Positions 22,422 through 35,908 of a DNA stretch of 64,000 nt are shown here, in pieces; position 1 is the stretch's first letter; each line of letters opens with the position of its first letter. Below the pieces are notes generated by a model. That model was not told the DNA's origin. It did not search any database and was given only the letters and a program-made list of their open reading frames with translations. Source of the DNA: Pteria penguin (taxonomy: Eukaryota > Mollusca > Bivalvia > Pterioida > Pteriidae); the NCBI GenBank assembly GCA_035048485.1, contig CM068585.1, positions 19,524,501 to 19,588,500 on the forward strand, given 5' to 3'. The translations under genes and the position numbers were made by a program.

Positions 22422-22770
22422 TACTGGGTCCAAAAACCCCTGAGAATCCCGTTTTTCACTGCAAAACTCTGCAACACCCTGAAAAACTCTGAAAAACACT
22501 GAAGTCTGCCTGAAAAACACTGAAAAACTCTGACAGCCCTGATAAACACTGAAAAACTCTGAAGTCTACCCTGAAAAACTCTGAAAAACACTGACGACCC
22601 TGAAAAACTCTGCAAAACTCTGAAAAACTCTGACGCCACTGAAAAACTCTGCAAAACTCTGAAAAACCCTGAAAAACACTGACCACCCGCTGCGATGCCC
22701 TCCGGCCGTGCGATCGCGGCCTCGCGTACTTCTATACGGTCCCTTTTATAATATAAGCCCTTGAAATGGT
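22422..22770 (-). mobile_element. Decamer-minisatellite element, inverted copy
   Basis: On the minus strand it runs from GGGACCGTATAGAAGTACGC through a GC-rich hairpin (GGCCGCGATCGCACGGCC), then about 25 units of CAGAGTTTTT / CAGTGTTTTT, and ends GGGTTTTTGGACCCAGTAGTG. The same order and end occur at 26125-26460 and 33112-33443, and the flanks differ beyond CCCAGTAGTG. The repeat reads open in several frames (Phe/Gln/Ser-rich) without being a gene. Confidence 0.75.
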
Positions 22771-23202
22771 TCGCTGTTATCTATATATGACCTTTAATAA
22801 GTATTAAATGTGATGAATTTATAAGCGGGGAATAAGAAAAAAAGACCGCATCTTTTTTACCATTTGTCAAGGACTTATTTTAACGTTTTTATAGATAAAA
22901 TTACCAAGATATTGTTCCTATTCTGACTTACGTTTGTAAGATGATCTTTACATTTGCAGTTTTTATAAATCGCATGAAAATTACGTACTTAGCAAAAACA
23001 ATTTTATTGACACAGGACTTTCCAGTGCGATGTCACTTGTTTTATTGATCGACTTAAAGAAAGAAAGAAGAATGAAACAAACAAACAAACAAAGGAACAA
23101 ATAGTGTAACTACAGCAGTAGCATGTTACTTAACATCGTTGTTTGTTTCATAGAGGTGCATTAAGGGAGGGGGAAATAAGTACAAAATATAGAACAAGAC
23201 AT

Positions 23203-23210
23203 TTAAAAAT

Positions 23211-23257
<47 letters not shown>

Positions 23258-23400
23258 TAATAAAAGCACTATTTTTCCGTACTGTAACATTTCGGCCAGC
23301 GGAATTCCTCGGCGGACTTCATTTATTTATTTATTTATTTTCATATTTATTTATTATTTATCTATTTATTTAATTATTAATTCATCTATTTATTTATAAT
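23203..23400. repeat. (TTTA)n microsatellite blocks
   Basis: About 13 TTTA units at 23207-23258 and a second, less regular block at 23320-23400, separated by a unique 60-bp stretch containing GTAACATTTCGGCCAGCGG. Confidence 0.9.
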
Positions 23401-24480
23401 AAGAACATTAAACTTTTCCGTACGAAAAAAATACATCAAAATAAATTTAATAAAGATTATAAGATTTTTTAAAATCGACAGACGAAGTTTACAGAAAACG
23501 CATAGTTTTAATTGTAAATAGATAAATAAATACAGAAAAAAAAAGATATAATTAATTCTATATATCCTTATCAATCATTTTAATAACACATAATGATTGA
23601 TGTTTATTTTTACATCTTTTCCAATCTGTGTAAAGAATCTACCCAAATATCGTTATGTTACGACCTTAAGGTCGCTCCCCACTCTCTTTCGAGTTTAAAG
23701 GCATTCAAGATTAATATTGATAAATCAATATTGCATTCTTCATAAATTAGCGGCCATTCACCGATAAAACGCTGTGAAGTTGCGTTAATTTAATTCTACC
23801 ACCCCCCCCCTTTTTTTTTTTTAAACAGTGTCCAACTTGAGTGAACGATCATGGCTTTGGGTATGCGTATTTCCTTCTCGCTACAGGCCGTAACGCAGCT
23901 ACTTATTTAATCCGTATGTAAATTAATGGAACAGAATAGCACTTTATATCACAGCTTTACAAATCTCACATTTCGCATGTATTCTATAAGATTGCTATTA
24001 TCAGAGGAAATGCGGAAGAAATTGAACTTAAATAATTGATATAGTTTAGTTTATAACATAAAAATAAATAAATGATCGTGTGTAAAAACAAATTATTTCA
24101 CTTCTGAAGATTGAAAATCAGTTTTTGTCCTAAACTTTTATAAGTCGCTGTTAAAATGACACTTTAATTTTGCCAATAACACAAAATTAACATTGAAATG
24201 TATCAACTGGATATGTTTCAACCTGTTACTAAATATGGTTTTGTCCCCTCATACATATCAAGGTACTGTTAATTACGATTCCCAATTTACAGCATGATAG
24301 GTAACAAACTATATGAGATTACGACCGATATTTACCGGGTTAAACAACCGGATGTTTTAAATTACGTAATAGAGTACTGATGACATGTAGAATAAAGGTA
24401 AAAAAACAAAGACATGCACATGTCGGATTAAAATAAAGCAATTTCAGATTCCATGCGTGTGCCGTTACTTTCTAATGAAG
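23401..24480. other. Unassigned sequence
   Basis: No gene was recognised. Note a C9/T14 run at 23803-23822. Confidence 0.3.
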
Positions 24481-24549
24481 ATATTCTAGTATTATATATA
24501 TCCAGTAAGGGTCATGTATATATATTATATATATATAAGGGAGAGAAGG

Positions 24550-24585
24550 GGCGTGTGTGTGTGTGTGGGGGGGGGGGGGTGTATG
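24550..24585. repeat. (GT)n plus G-run
   Basis: GTGTGTGTGTGTG followed by a 13-base G run (about 24567-24579), the first of three long G runs within about 1 kb. Confidence 0.85.
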
Positions 24586-24789
24586 GTCTCAATTTAAATA
24601 TACTATATGATTTAAACATCCTACTCGACAATTTACGATTTGGATCCATAGGTTGGTTGCAGATCGAGGTATCTGCTCTAAATATGACACCGTTTACTTG
24701 AATTTATATGTCATTTTGAAAATAAAGGTCAAATACTTTGCTAGTTTTGGACAGGACAGGATATTTTTATGTAAGACTTCTATATCCCA

Positions 24790-25100
24790 GTCAAACAGGG
24801 GCGAGCGCCTTTGTATTTGGATACATTGTTACAATACGAAATAAGGGAGATACTGTTCATAGACGGATCTAGAAATTTTTGAAAGAAAAAAGGGGAGGGG
24901 AAGGCACAGTCTCCCATTGAAAAGGGGGGCGGTGCTGTTAGGCGAGCGCCCTTGTATTTGCATTGCTATACATGACCCTTACTGGATACATTGTTACAAT
25001 ACGTCATAGGCGGGCGTATCTAGAAATTTTTGAAAGAAAAGTGGGGGGGGGGGGGGGAGGGCACAGTCTCCCACTGAAAAGGGCGGGGGTGCTGTTAGAT
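24790..25100. repeat. Imperfect tandem duplication, ~165 bp unit
   Basis: The two copies (about 24795-24940 and 24940-25100) share GAGCGCCTTTGTATTTG, GATACATTGTTACAATACG, ATCTAGAAATTTTTGAAAGA, GGCACAGTCTCCCA and GGTGCTGTTAG. The second copy has a 15-base G run at 25045-25059. Each copy contains the GATCTAGAAATTTTTGAAAG block often seen at ends of hAT-like MITEs, but no target duplication was identified. Confidence 0.65.
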
Positions 25101-25590
25101 AAAATCATTTTATTGTATAGAGTTACATGATGTAGATTAAGTAGGTAGTGATATAACAAACGGCAGATACGTTGTTACACTGATATATTGAAACTTATTT
25201 GATGCTATTTCAAGCAACATTATTGAATACCGAGAAAATATTTAATCACTGAAATATTTTATAGGACAAAATTTACGTATGTCATTCGAATGAAAGAGCA
25301 ACACGTAGACACGTAAAATTTTCAGTTAAAGAAAGTTATTGTGCTCTGAACTTTGTTATATTACGCTGTTATAATAAGAAGAAAGGTTAAATTTGTGTGT
25401 CTTAATTTTGTGTGAAAAGTATTGATAGAGAAAAAAAAAGTATTGCGTGTGTGTGTGTGTGAGAAGGGGTGGGGGGGGGGGGGGGGGGTTGTTTAAACCA
25501 AAAGGTCGTCACATGAAAATATATGGGTATAGGCTCTATAAATTTTGCAACAGAATTGGAATATAATGCATTGTGTTATTTAAAATTAAT
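25101..25590. other. Unassigned sequence with a long G run
   Basis: Nothing coding was seen. A (GT)n tract at 25445-25460 is followed by a G run interrupted by a single T (about 25466-25488). Confidence 0.4.
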
Positions 25591-25597
25591 TACAAAC

Positions 25598-25686
25598 GAT
25601 TTTCTTTTTGGTCGATTTGCTGTCAGTACTGGTGTATTAAATTCGCTTTTCGTATAAAATTTTATAGGGACTGGTCACATTCAAAT

Positions 25687-25730
<44 letters not shown>

Positions 25731-26460
25731 TTCATTTATTTATTCACTTTTTTATTTATTATTCAATAATTTATTATTTATTCACTAATTTATAGTTCTG
25801 GAGCTTCTTTTATATATATATATTTATTTTTTCTTCACTATGAAACAGTGATATTTACTAGGAATATATGTACATACATTTTCATTTGGAAATACAAATG
25901 TATATATAAATCTCGGTAAGAAAAGCCTTTGTATTGTAATACGCCTCTGCTCGGTTTTGTTTGGTTTTGAATAATGCATCAGTAAAATTAAATTTAGAGA
26001 TTCGTTAAAATAATTTCACTTCAAAACACCGTACAAAAATGCGAGATATGTTTTATTTATTTTCTCTTCCTTTTTTTTTTCTAATTCACAACGCATAACA
26101 TTTTATATACATTAATGCTAATAGGGCTTATAGAAGGGACCGTATAGAAGTACGCGAGGGCCGCGATCGCACGGCCGGAGGGCATCGCAGCAGGTGTCAG
26201 TGTTTTTCAGAGTTTTTCAGAGTTTTGCAGAGTTTTTTCAGTGGCGTCAGAGTTTTTCAGAGTTTTGCAGAGTTTTTCAGGGTCGTCAGTGTTTTTCAGA
26301 GTTTTTCAGGGTAGACTTCAGAGTTTTTCAGTGTTTATCAGGGCTGTCAGAGTTTTTCAGTGTTTTTCAGGCAGACTTCAGTGTTTTTCAGAGTTTTTCA
26401 GGGTGTTGCAGAGTTTTGCAGTGAAAAACGGGATTCTCAGGGGTTTTTGGACCCAGTAGT
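25598..26460 (+). mobile_element. Decamer-minisatellite element, long direct copy 1
   Basis: Begins near ACGATTTTCTTTTTGGTCG and is followed by GCTGTCAGTACTG, an (ATTT)n tract (25687-25745) and about 350 bp of unique sequence. Then come GGGACCGTATAGAAG, the GC-rich hairpin (26155-26190), the decamer array (26196-26440) and the end GGACCCAGTAGTG. The element at 32555-33443 has the same architecture and about the same length, with only minor differences in microsatellite length and single bases. It has no coding capacity, so it must be non-autonomous. Confidence 0.7.
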
Positions 26461-26639
26461 GAAAATGGCAATGGTTTTTCGCCTTTGTAAAGAATACTTA
26501 AGAAAGTTAAGCCGATGTTCACTATGACTTTCCTAATAAAGAAATTTCACATACATGGTCAGTTATTAATTTTTTTTACGACGGCACCATTTTGACTGAT
26601 ATATATGTCGTCCATTTTATGCATCCTAACAATACTTCC

Positions 26640-29200
26640 ACTTCAGTTTTGAAGAAAATCATTTCCATATGATACGAATATGGTACAAATTCTTTTACTA
26701 TAGTAAGAAAATCACAAAATGTTATATCCAGTCAAACAGATTCATACAAATTCACTCTTCAAATCCAATCATTCGCGTTTTGTTCTGTATGCTTAAGGAT
26801 ATTGATGAAATGTTAATGTTCACTACATCTTTCGTAGACTGCACCCTCGCTAGACTTTTTCGTCCCGTCAAGTCAGATATATCTATGGAAAAATGTAATC
26901 GCCCTTTCATCAAAATTAAATTTTCAAATAAAGGCATTGATTATTTAAATTTTGGCCAAATTTTAAATCATAAGTCTGTTTTAGAGAAAATACCTCCATA
27001 TTTCAAAAACAAAGATCCGCCATGTATTTCCAATAGCTACACACCATCAGTTACATCCAAAATTTATAATTACAAAGGGTTTCTACAGTGTCTTGATCTT
27101 AGCAACTCTGCATGCCATTCTCAACCCTGTGCATGTTCCTCATTTAATTTTGTATATTTTCCTTGTGGCCATGTCATTACCGATGATCTTGATATTGATT
27201 ACACTAAATTAATAGAACTTTTACTTAAAGGTCCAAAATACAGAGAACCCAGATCATTCACATGGAGCCAAAATTTTGAGAATATTATGAACTGCTGCGA
27301 GGAATATGCCACGCGATGGGCAAAAAAAAAAGAGGAAGTACAGATCGACACTCTTTCGGAATGGATAAAATCTATTGCAGTACTGCTGAGATCAAAAATT
27401 AGAAAATTACAAGGCTCTGTAAACACCAGATTCGAATCTATTGTTAAAGATTCTGATGTTGTCAGAGAACTTACCTTCCTCCAGGAACATTATATTATTA
27501 CACCAGCAGATAAAGCATCTAATAATTATACATTTACTTGTAAGAAATATTACTTTGACAGCCTAGTGAAAGAATAAGTATTAAATTCAGCTCCAGGAAA
27601 TCCTACTTATACTCTCACGAACTTTTCGGTTTCGGAAGTACTTGAGAATCATAGATCTGTCGTCTATACGTTTGGTATTGACACAAATAGATTAAATTTA
27701 GAACTTCCATATTTGTACTGCATTCCAAAAATGCACAAAAATCCTTACAACCAACGCTTTATCGCTGGTTCCTCGAAGTGTTCCACAAAATCTGTATCGA
27801 TGCTACTTACAAAAATATTATCAAATTAAATCTGGCCTTCATAGATATTGCGAAACAATATATTCCAGAAGTGGAATTAATCAAATGTGGATCTTTAAAA
27901 ATTCAAAAAAGTTGTTAGAACATCTAAAATCAAAAAGTTTTACTAAAAGTCACTCCATCAAGTCTTTTGACTTTTCGACTCTTTACACAACGATCCCTCA
28001 TCAGAAATTAAAAGACAGCGGAAATTATTCAAAATGCATTTACTAGTAAAAACGGAAGCCGCAAATTCCAATATATAGTTATAGGCCATGATAAAACTTA
28101 CTTTCTTAGGGAAAATTCTGATTCCAAAAATAAATACATTGAAACAGCTGTCATCCAGATGTTGAACTTTCATATCGATAACATTTTTGTGGTGTTTGGA
28201 GGAAAGGTTTTTCAACAAATTGTTGGCATTCCAATGGGCACTAACTGTGCTCCGCTTCTGGCTGACATATTCCTTTACTCATACGAAGCTGATTTCATTC
28301 AGTCTTTGCTTTCGCAAGGAAAAAAACCAATTGGCTCTTGGCTTCAATTTTACTTACAGATATATAGATGACTTGCTTTCAATTAATAATCCTTCATTCG
28401 CGGATTACCTTAGCATCATCTATCCAAGTGAATTGGAGGTCAAAGAAACCACAGAAAGTAGTAATTCTACTTCGTATTTAGATATTATGTTGTGTTTGTC
28501 GAAATGCCCATCTGGTGCACAAAATTCAAATGTATACATTTTCTATATCTATTAATGGTCAAGTGATAAACGTGACGATTTCGAGTTCGCTATCACAAAC
28601 TTTCCTTTCATAAGTAGCAACATCCCATCATCGCCCGCATACGGCATATTCATATCTCAATACGTTATTCCAGAGCATGTTCAAATTACAATGACTTTGT
28701 TCTGAGGGCTAGGCGACTTTCACTTAAGCTGCTCAACCAGGGTTATACATGTGCTAGACTAGCAACGTCACTGAGGAAGTTCTACGGTCGTTACGATACT
28801 CTTATTATTCCATATGATATCTCGTTATGCAGACTTTTAAATGATATTCTGGACTGAGACCGATTCCGATCATTTTACACAGATATGACACCTTCTATAC
28901 TAGAAGGTTTCCTACTTTGACTTCTCCATATATAAATACATATGGAATTTACACGATTTGACTCTTTCTACTGGGTATATGTGACGGGTGTTGCTACATG
29001 CAGGAGATGCTCACTCTCCCCGGGCACCTGATCTCACTCCATCACAGGGGTTCACATATGCTCTTCAAGTAGACATATTTTGTTATTTTCCACTTGTTTC
29101 TCATTTTCACTGATTTTGTATGTCCTCTGGTTTCATGATTTTAAGACTTATGGTTTGGATTTATCCACCATCTTTACATTCCTAGAGCTACTACTCTATT
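26640..29200 (+). pseudogene. Penelope-like element, near full length but degenerate
   Basis: The N-terminal part is a 302-codon open frame (26669-27577) with CACSSFNFVYFPCGHVITDD, KGPKYREP, EEYATRWAKK and IITPADKASNNY, the typical upstream region of this PLE group. Downstream pieces in shifting frames give LPYLYCIPKMHKNPYNQRFI (~27700), IKSFDFSTLYTTIPHQKLK (~27957), IVGIPMGTNCAPLLADIFLY (~28215-28270) and YRYIDDLLSINNP (~28360, intact YIDD). These are followed by a DKRDDF region (~28570) and FVLRARRLSLKLLNQGY (~28695). Stops and frameshifts separate nearly every block after 27577. The tail to ~29190 matches 3541-3900. The start used for the open frame is arbitrary. Confidence 0.75.
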
Positions 29201-29460
29201 ATGGTCAGAAGATCTTGGAAGGTATATTAATAGAATATCAAGTTGTTGCAGGCCTTTTGCGACGGGTGTTTTATGCAAGCAGGTGGCTCTTACTCATCCC
29301 GGGCACCTGGTCTCACCTCAAATTAACTGGTGTTCGCATTTGTCTGAATATTGTCCTTTTATTCCATGGATCGTTAGTACTTGATGACGGGTCCATCTTC
29401 CTTAAATTTAAGACAGGGTGGGGTTCAACTTGGATTGTAAATTTAGAATTTAGATACTTT
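29200..29460 (+). repeat. Second PLE-type 3' tail
   Basis: GGCCTTTTGCGACGGGTG, GCAAGCAGGTGGCTC and CCCGGGCACCTGGTCTCACC parallel the tail at 28980-29060 and those at 34970 and 35305. This suggests tandem insertion of PLE tails. Confidence 0.5.
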
Positions 29461-29507
29461 TAGTATATAACAAAAGGTACTGAGAAAGTTAAAGGTGGAA
29501 TTACAGG

Positions 29508-29690
<183 letters not shown>

Positions 29691-29889
29691 GTATGCATTT
29701 TTGATCATAAAAATACGCATAAATCAATGTTAGTGTTTCGTAGTTTTATTCGTTTTGTACCTGATGTTATACTTTGATAAGGCTTCTACGTGATGAACAG
29801 ACATATAAAAACCATTTCTATCTGTCTGTCTAAATATTATATTATTATAGAATTTTTTTCTATTCATGTCATTTATATATAGGAATAAC

Positions 29890-29913
29890 CTTCTCTCTCT
29901 CTCTCTCTCTCTG
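29890..29913. repeat. (CT)n microsatellite
   Basis: About 11 CT units within otherwise unassigned sequence upstream of the GPCR gene. Confidence 0.85.
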
Positions 29914-30318
29914 TTACGAATTAAGGTTATTGGCAATATAACTGAGCTACAGGTAAATTGAATCTGTAATTTCCCGTCTTGTCATTGGTTATCGTTTTTG
30001 AATTCATTAGCGAATGACATCTAGTACAATGTATCTGTATAGTGATCATAAACGAGTAGCTGTCCACATCGTACATACGAGATTGGATGGCAGTAATGAT
30101 TTCTTGTTAATCGAACAATAGTTAATAATATATAAATGAAGAAAGACAAAATCGATTTTGTTTAATGCTATTACTGAGGGATCTACATTGAAATCTAATT
30201 AATTAGATAAGAATGCGATTGGTTTAGTTTTCATCTGGCCGTATTATAGTGTAAGCGTTTATGTAGATGTGTGATGACTGGAGAGAAGTTCCTATATGTG
30301 TAGTACGACGAAGTTCTG

Positions 30319-32640
30319 ATGTCAGGATCCATTTCTAGTTTGAATAGAAGCGCCACGTCGTTTAGCGATTCGAACACACAGCACCCTGGTCGTGATATCA
30401 TTTTGGTGGGCTATATGTCTATCATGTGTTTGTTTTGTGTATCAGGGAATGTGTTGGTGATAGTAACTATTGCTGTCACTAGGAAGCGTCATCGGGTCAC
30501 CTCAGCATTCCTCGCGAATTTAGCAGTAGCCGATCTGTGTTTAGGACTGACACTGATGCCTTTCACCGCTTATACTGTATACGATGTCAAATTAAAAATG
30601 GGATCGGTAAGGACACATTTACTTATTCTTTATCGTTTGCTTTATAGCTATAAATTACATGAAAGTGTATAATTACATTATAATGGTCTTCTGTGCTAAT
30701 AAAAGAGGCTTCCATTTTTGTAAAGGTTGCATTATGATGACTTCAGCTAAAGCATAAGAAAAACATAGTCCAAATGATACATTATTTTATAACGTCATAA
30801 GTATGAAATATTTGAAAATTCTATATATCATTTGTCTGGTGCAATGTTTAGCACTTAACTTGTGATGGACGTGATCCGGGTTCAAGACCCGTATTGTATC
30901 AGAAAATTTAAAAGTTTTATAAGCTTTCTTGACTGGTTCATGGTTTGAATCCCATGGGTCGTTGGTGTCCCGTCTTTCTGAAAGAAAAATGATGTCCCAA
31001 ATCTTGGTAGATGTTTCCAAGTAAATTGCCATCCACTTCTGAGCTGGATCCATGGCATTAATCCAAATGTTTGTGAAATAGGCAGATGTCGTCGCTAATG
31101 AAATAAGTTTTTTTGTGCTTTAAACAAAAAGCAAACAAAACGGTTAAACAAAAAGGCAGTTATAGTTAGAAAATTATGCCAAGCTTTTAAGGATTTTACA
31201 AGCAGCATAGTAAAAATATCATTCGTAAAATGACATTTGAAATAAAATTGAAGTTAAAGGATTAATCTATGATTTTAAAGCCGGTGTTATAGAGTAAGAT
31301 TCCACTCGGGATTGTTTATTGTCAATATATATAAAGAGCCAGAGAACCAAGTTTAGGGCTAAGCTGTGCATGAGCGAGATACTTCTTAATTTTAGAATAA
31401 TTTACAACCCTTGTTCACAGTGAAATTGCAAGTATATATTTCAGGTCAGTACAGAGGCACTAAAACTGGGTTTGTGATAACCCCAACAATGGTATCGAAG
31501 CATTGTTTCACTAAATAAAATTCGAATACGTAGAAAAGTGTTCATGCCATTCATTTTTCATCATCGTGTCGAAATACATATACTATAATTCGGTGATTAT
31601 TAATTAAGGATTTTTAACAATAAATATCGTTATGCATGATTTTAAAACAATAAATATGGTTGTAGAAATCAATTAAAATCATAACATACTTATGTTACAT
31701 TAGTTTATTTAATAAGGCAAATGCTACATTACAAAATGATACTGCCTTCGTAAGCATCTTCGAATTTTAAACGAAAAAGAATTCAGCATAGTGTCATGAA
31801 AGGTAACTCTAGTTTAAGTTAAGTGAGAAAATTTCCCTTGTGGACTAAAGTAAATGCCGATGTATAAATATAGAATAAGCTTCTTTTCCTTTAACAACGT
31901 ATTAATATTTTGGAATTAAGATTCATTGAATGGTATGAGGGAAAATGATACATGAATATAAAATCCAAATGAGCTTTAATATTTATTATGAATTATTATA
32001 TCTTGAAAAGCCGTTCGTCATCAACGTCGCGTGGACAGAATGACAGTATATTAAGCTCTCAAAGCAGCACATGTTCCTTCGATAGACATTACATATAATT
32101 AGTTAATACACGTAACATACTCTTTTATTCCGATACGACGTGGATGAGATGATTGATATTCCTTTGTTCTGATATGGTGTGGATGAGATGCTTGTTATTC
32201 CTTTGTTCTGATACGATGTGGCTGAGATGCTTGTTATTCCTTTGGTCTGATATGGTGTGAATGAGATGCTTGTTATTCCTTTCTTCTGATATGGTGTGAA
32301 TGAGATGCTTGTTATTCCTTTGTTCTGATATGGTGTGAATGAGATGCTTGTTATGCATTTGTTTTGATATGGTGTGGATGAGATGCTTTATATTCCTTTG
32401 CTCTGATATGGTGTGGATGAGATACTTGTTATTCCTTTGTTCTGATATGGTGTGGATGAGATGCTTGTTACTCCTTTGTTCTGATACGGAGTGGATGAGA
32501 TGCTTGTTATTCCTTTGTTCTGATATGGTGTGGATGAAAATGAATGACAAGCGATTTTCTTTGTGGTCGATTTGCTGTCAGTACTGCTGTATTAAATTCG
32601 CTTTTCGTATAAAATTTATAGGTACTGGTCACACTCAAAT

Positions 32641-32704
<64 letters not shown>

Positions 32705-35700
32705 TTCATTCATTTATTCATTTATTTATTCACTTTTTTATTTATTATTCAATAATTTATTATTTATTCACTAATTTATAGTTCTGGAGCTTCTTTTTTA
32801 TATATATTTTTTATTTTTTCTTCACTATGAAACAGTGATATTTACTAGGAATATATGTACATACATTTTCATTTGGAAATACAAATGTATATATAAATCT
32901 CGGTAAGAAAAGCCTTTGTATTGTAATACGCCTCTGCTGGGTTTGTTTGGTTTTGAATAATGCATCAGTAAAATTAAATTTAGAGATTCGTTAAAATAAT
33001 TTCACTTCAAAACACCGTACAAAAATGCGAGATATGTTTTATTTATTTTCTCTTCCTTTTTTTTTCTAATTCACAACGCATAACATTTTATATACATTAA
33101 TGCTAATAGGGCTTATAGAAGGGACCGTATAGAAGTACGCGAGGCCGCGATCGCACGGCCGGAGGGCATCGCAGCAGGTGTCAGTGTTTTTCAGATTTTT
33201 TCAGAGTTTTGCAGAGTTTTTCAGTGGCGTCAGAGTTTTTCAGAGTTTTGCAGAGTTTTTCAGGGTCGTCAGTGTTTTTCAGAGTTTTTCAGGGTAGACT
33301 TCAGAGTTTTTCAGTGTTTATCAGGGCTGTCAGAGTTTTTCAGTGTTTTTCAGGCAGACTTCAGTGTTTTTCAGAGTTTTTCAGGGTGTTGCAGAGTTTT
33401 GCAGTGAAAAACGGGATTCTCAGGGGTTTTTGGACCCAGTAGTGTGAGATGCTTGTTTTTCCTTTGTTCTGATACGATGTGGATGAGTTGCTTGTTATTC
33501 CATTGTTCTGATATGGTGTGGATGAGATGCTTGTTTATCCTTTGTTCCGATATGGTGTGGATGAGATGCTTGTTTTTCCTTTGTTCTGATACCGTGTGGA
33601 TGAGTTGCTTGTTATTCCTTTGTTCTGATATGGTGTGGATGAGATGCTTGTTTTTCCTTTGTTCTGATACGGTGTGGATGAGTTGCTTGTTATTGCTCTG
33701 TTCTGATATGGTCTGGACAAGATATTTGTTATTAGTCTGCTCTCATATGGGTTGGCTGAGATGCTTGTTATTCTTCTCGTCTGATATGGTGTGGATGAGA
33801 TGCTTGTTATTGCTCTGTTCTGGACGAGATATTTGTTATTCGTCTGCTCTCATATGGGTTGGCTGAGATGCTTGTTATTCTTCTCGTCTGATATGGTGTG
33901 GCTGAGATGTTTTCTGTTCTGATATGATATGGATATGATACTTGTTATTTCTCTGTTCTGTTATGGTGTGGATGAATTACTTGATAGTCTTCTGTTCTGA
34001 TATGGTGTGGATGAGATGTTTGCTATTCTTCTGTCCTGATATGATATGGATATGATGATTGATATTTCTCTGTTCTTATATGGTGTGGATGCAGTGGTTG
34101 TTAATCCTCCCTTTTAACATGTGGATTAAATGTCATTTCTCTTTTTTTTGATATCGTGTGGATGAGATGCTTGTTATTCCTCTGTTCTGATATGATATGG
34201 ATATAATGCTTGTTATTCCTCTGTTCTGATATGATGTGGATATAATGCTTGTTATTTCATTGTTCTGATATAATGTGGATATGATGCTTGTTATTCCTCT
34301 GTTCTAATATGATGTGGATATAATGCTTTTTAATTACTTTGTTCTGATATAATGTGGATATGATGCTTGTTATTCCTCTGTTCGGATATGATGTGGATAT
34401 AATGCTTTTTAATTACTTTGTTCTGATATAATGTGGATATGATGCTTGTTATTCCTCTGTTCGGATATGATGTGGATATAATGCCTGTTATTTCTTTGTT
34501 CTGATAAAATGTGGATATAATGTTTGTTATTTTTCTGTTCTGATATGGTGTGACTGAGATGCTTGTTGTTCGTCTATTCTAATATCTCGTGGATGTGATG
34601 CTTGTTAATCCCTGTTCTGATATATTGTGGATGAGATGCTTGATATTCCCCTGTTCTGATATATTCTGAGTATGAGTTTATTAGGTACCGTAACACTTTC
34701 GTAATCGGTAACAATGAATCTCTGACATAAAATATTTAACACTGTTACAGTAATGACTTTTGTGTTAAAGACCATTAAGAAACAGAGAACTGTATCTTTA
34801 TCGATTTTGATTTAAAAACCTTTTGCTATGTATCCATGTCCAGATGATATGTAGACATTCATTGAACAAAACCTTGTATCGATTTATCTGACATGTTTTG
34901 ATTTCTTTGCCTTTATAACTTGAAACTCCCTCTTTGGAATCACTGCACATTGTATATGATACGTTCAAACAGGAGACCCTCACTCCTCCCGGGTACCTGG
35001 TTTCACCTCTGATTTTCAGGGGTCTGTAAATGCCTATTGTGGTACATTGTTGTTAGTGCCATAGTCATGTGACACCAGTTACTTTGGTATTTTACATTAA
35101 AGTCTCTTTGCAGTTTGGAGCTCGTTAAAAAGTTTCCTGCGGAGGGTTTGACTTGAGTGTTATAACATAATAATATCCTTATTCTTTGTGTTATGGGGCA
35201 GTGGCACTTTCTACACAGTGTTTGTTCACATTCATATACATATACAGTGCTAAATTATATTTGTTTCGTCTCTATACAAAGGCATTCACGGCGGATGTGG
35301 CTACCCAAACAGGAGATATTCACTCCTCCCAGACCTGATTGGTGAATGTCTACTGTGGTACATAGTTGTTAGTACCATAGTCATTTTTACTCCAGTTACT
35401 TTCGTATTTTTCAAACGTTCAGATCAAATGGCTATTGGTACGGAGTGGGCTGTTCGTACGGGGGAAAAATGGGGGGTGGTGGTTTAAAAACGTACGTAAA
35501 TCACTATATTTCACCAAACGTAAAGTAGCCACTTTACATACCAAAACAACACATCATTTCGTTAATTTAGGTAAATCATATAAATATATACAAAATGATA
35601 ACGTATATATGTTTTAATATTCATTAAACGTATGAGTTTCATTTTTCACAACAAATTAAGCACTGAATGAAAACAAAAACTTAGACTTAGTGTAAAAATA

Positions 35701-35832
35701 TATTTCTCACAAATAAGGGTTCTAATGCAAAGAACTGAACTTGCGACTGGTCGAGATGATATCTGGTAACTCCGACACTGGCAAAATTATCTGTTTACTG
35801 CAATTTGTTGTACTTCAATATGGAGCCATTCC

Positions 35833-35908
<76 letters not shown>

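Noticed and set aside
22421..22686. Phe/Gln/Ser-rich open frames in the decamer arrays (also 26194-26459 and 33209-33442)
   Set aside because: Several overlapping frames are open because the unit lacks stops. The content is a minisatellite and there are no gene signals.
32125..32550. 13-residue-repeat protein (minus), and the plus-strand frames at 32339-32755 and 33444-33866
   Set aside because: Both strands are open because the 39-bp minisatellite is a multiple of three. The frames run into unrelated repeats and lie in a GPCR intron.
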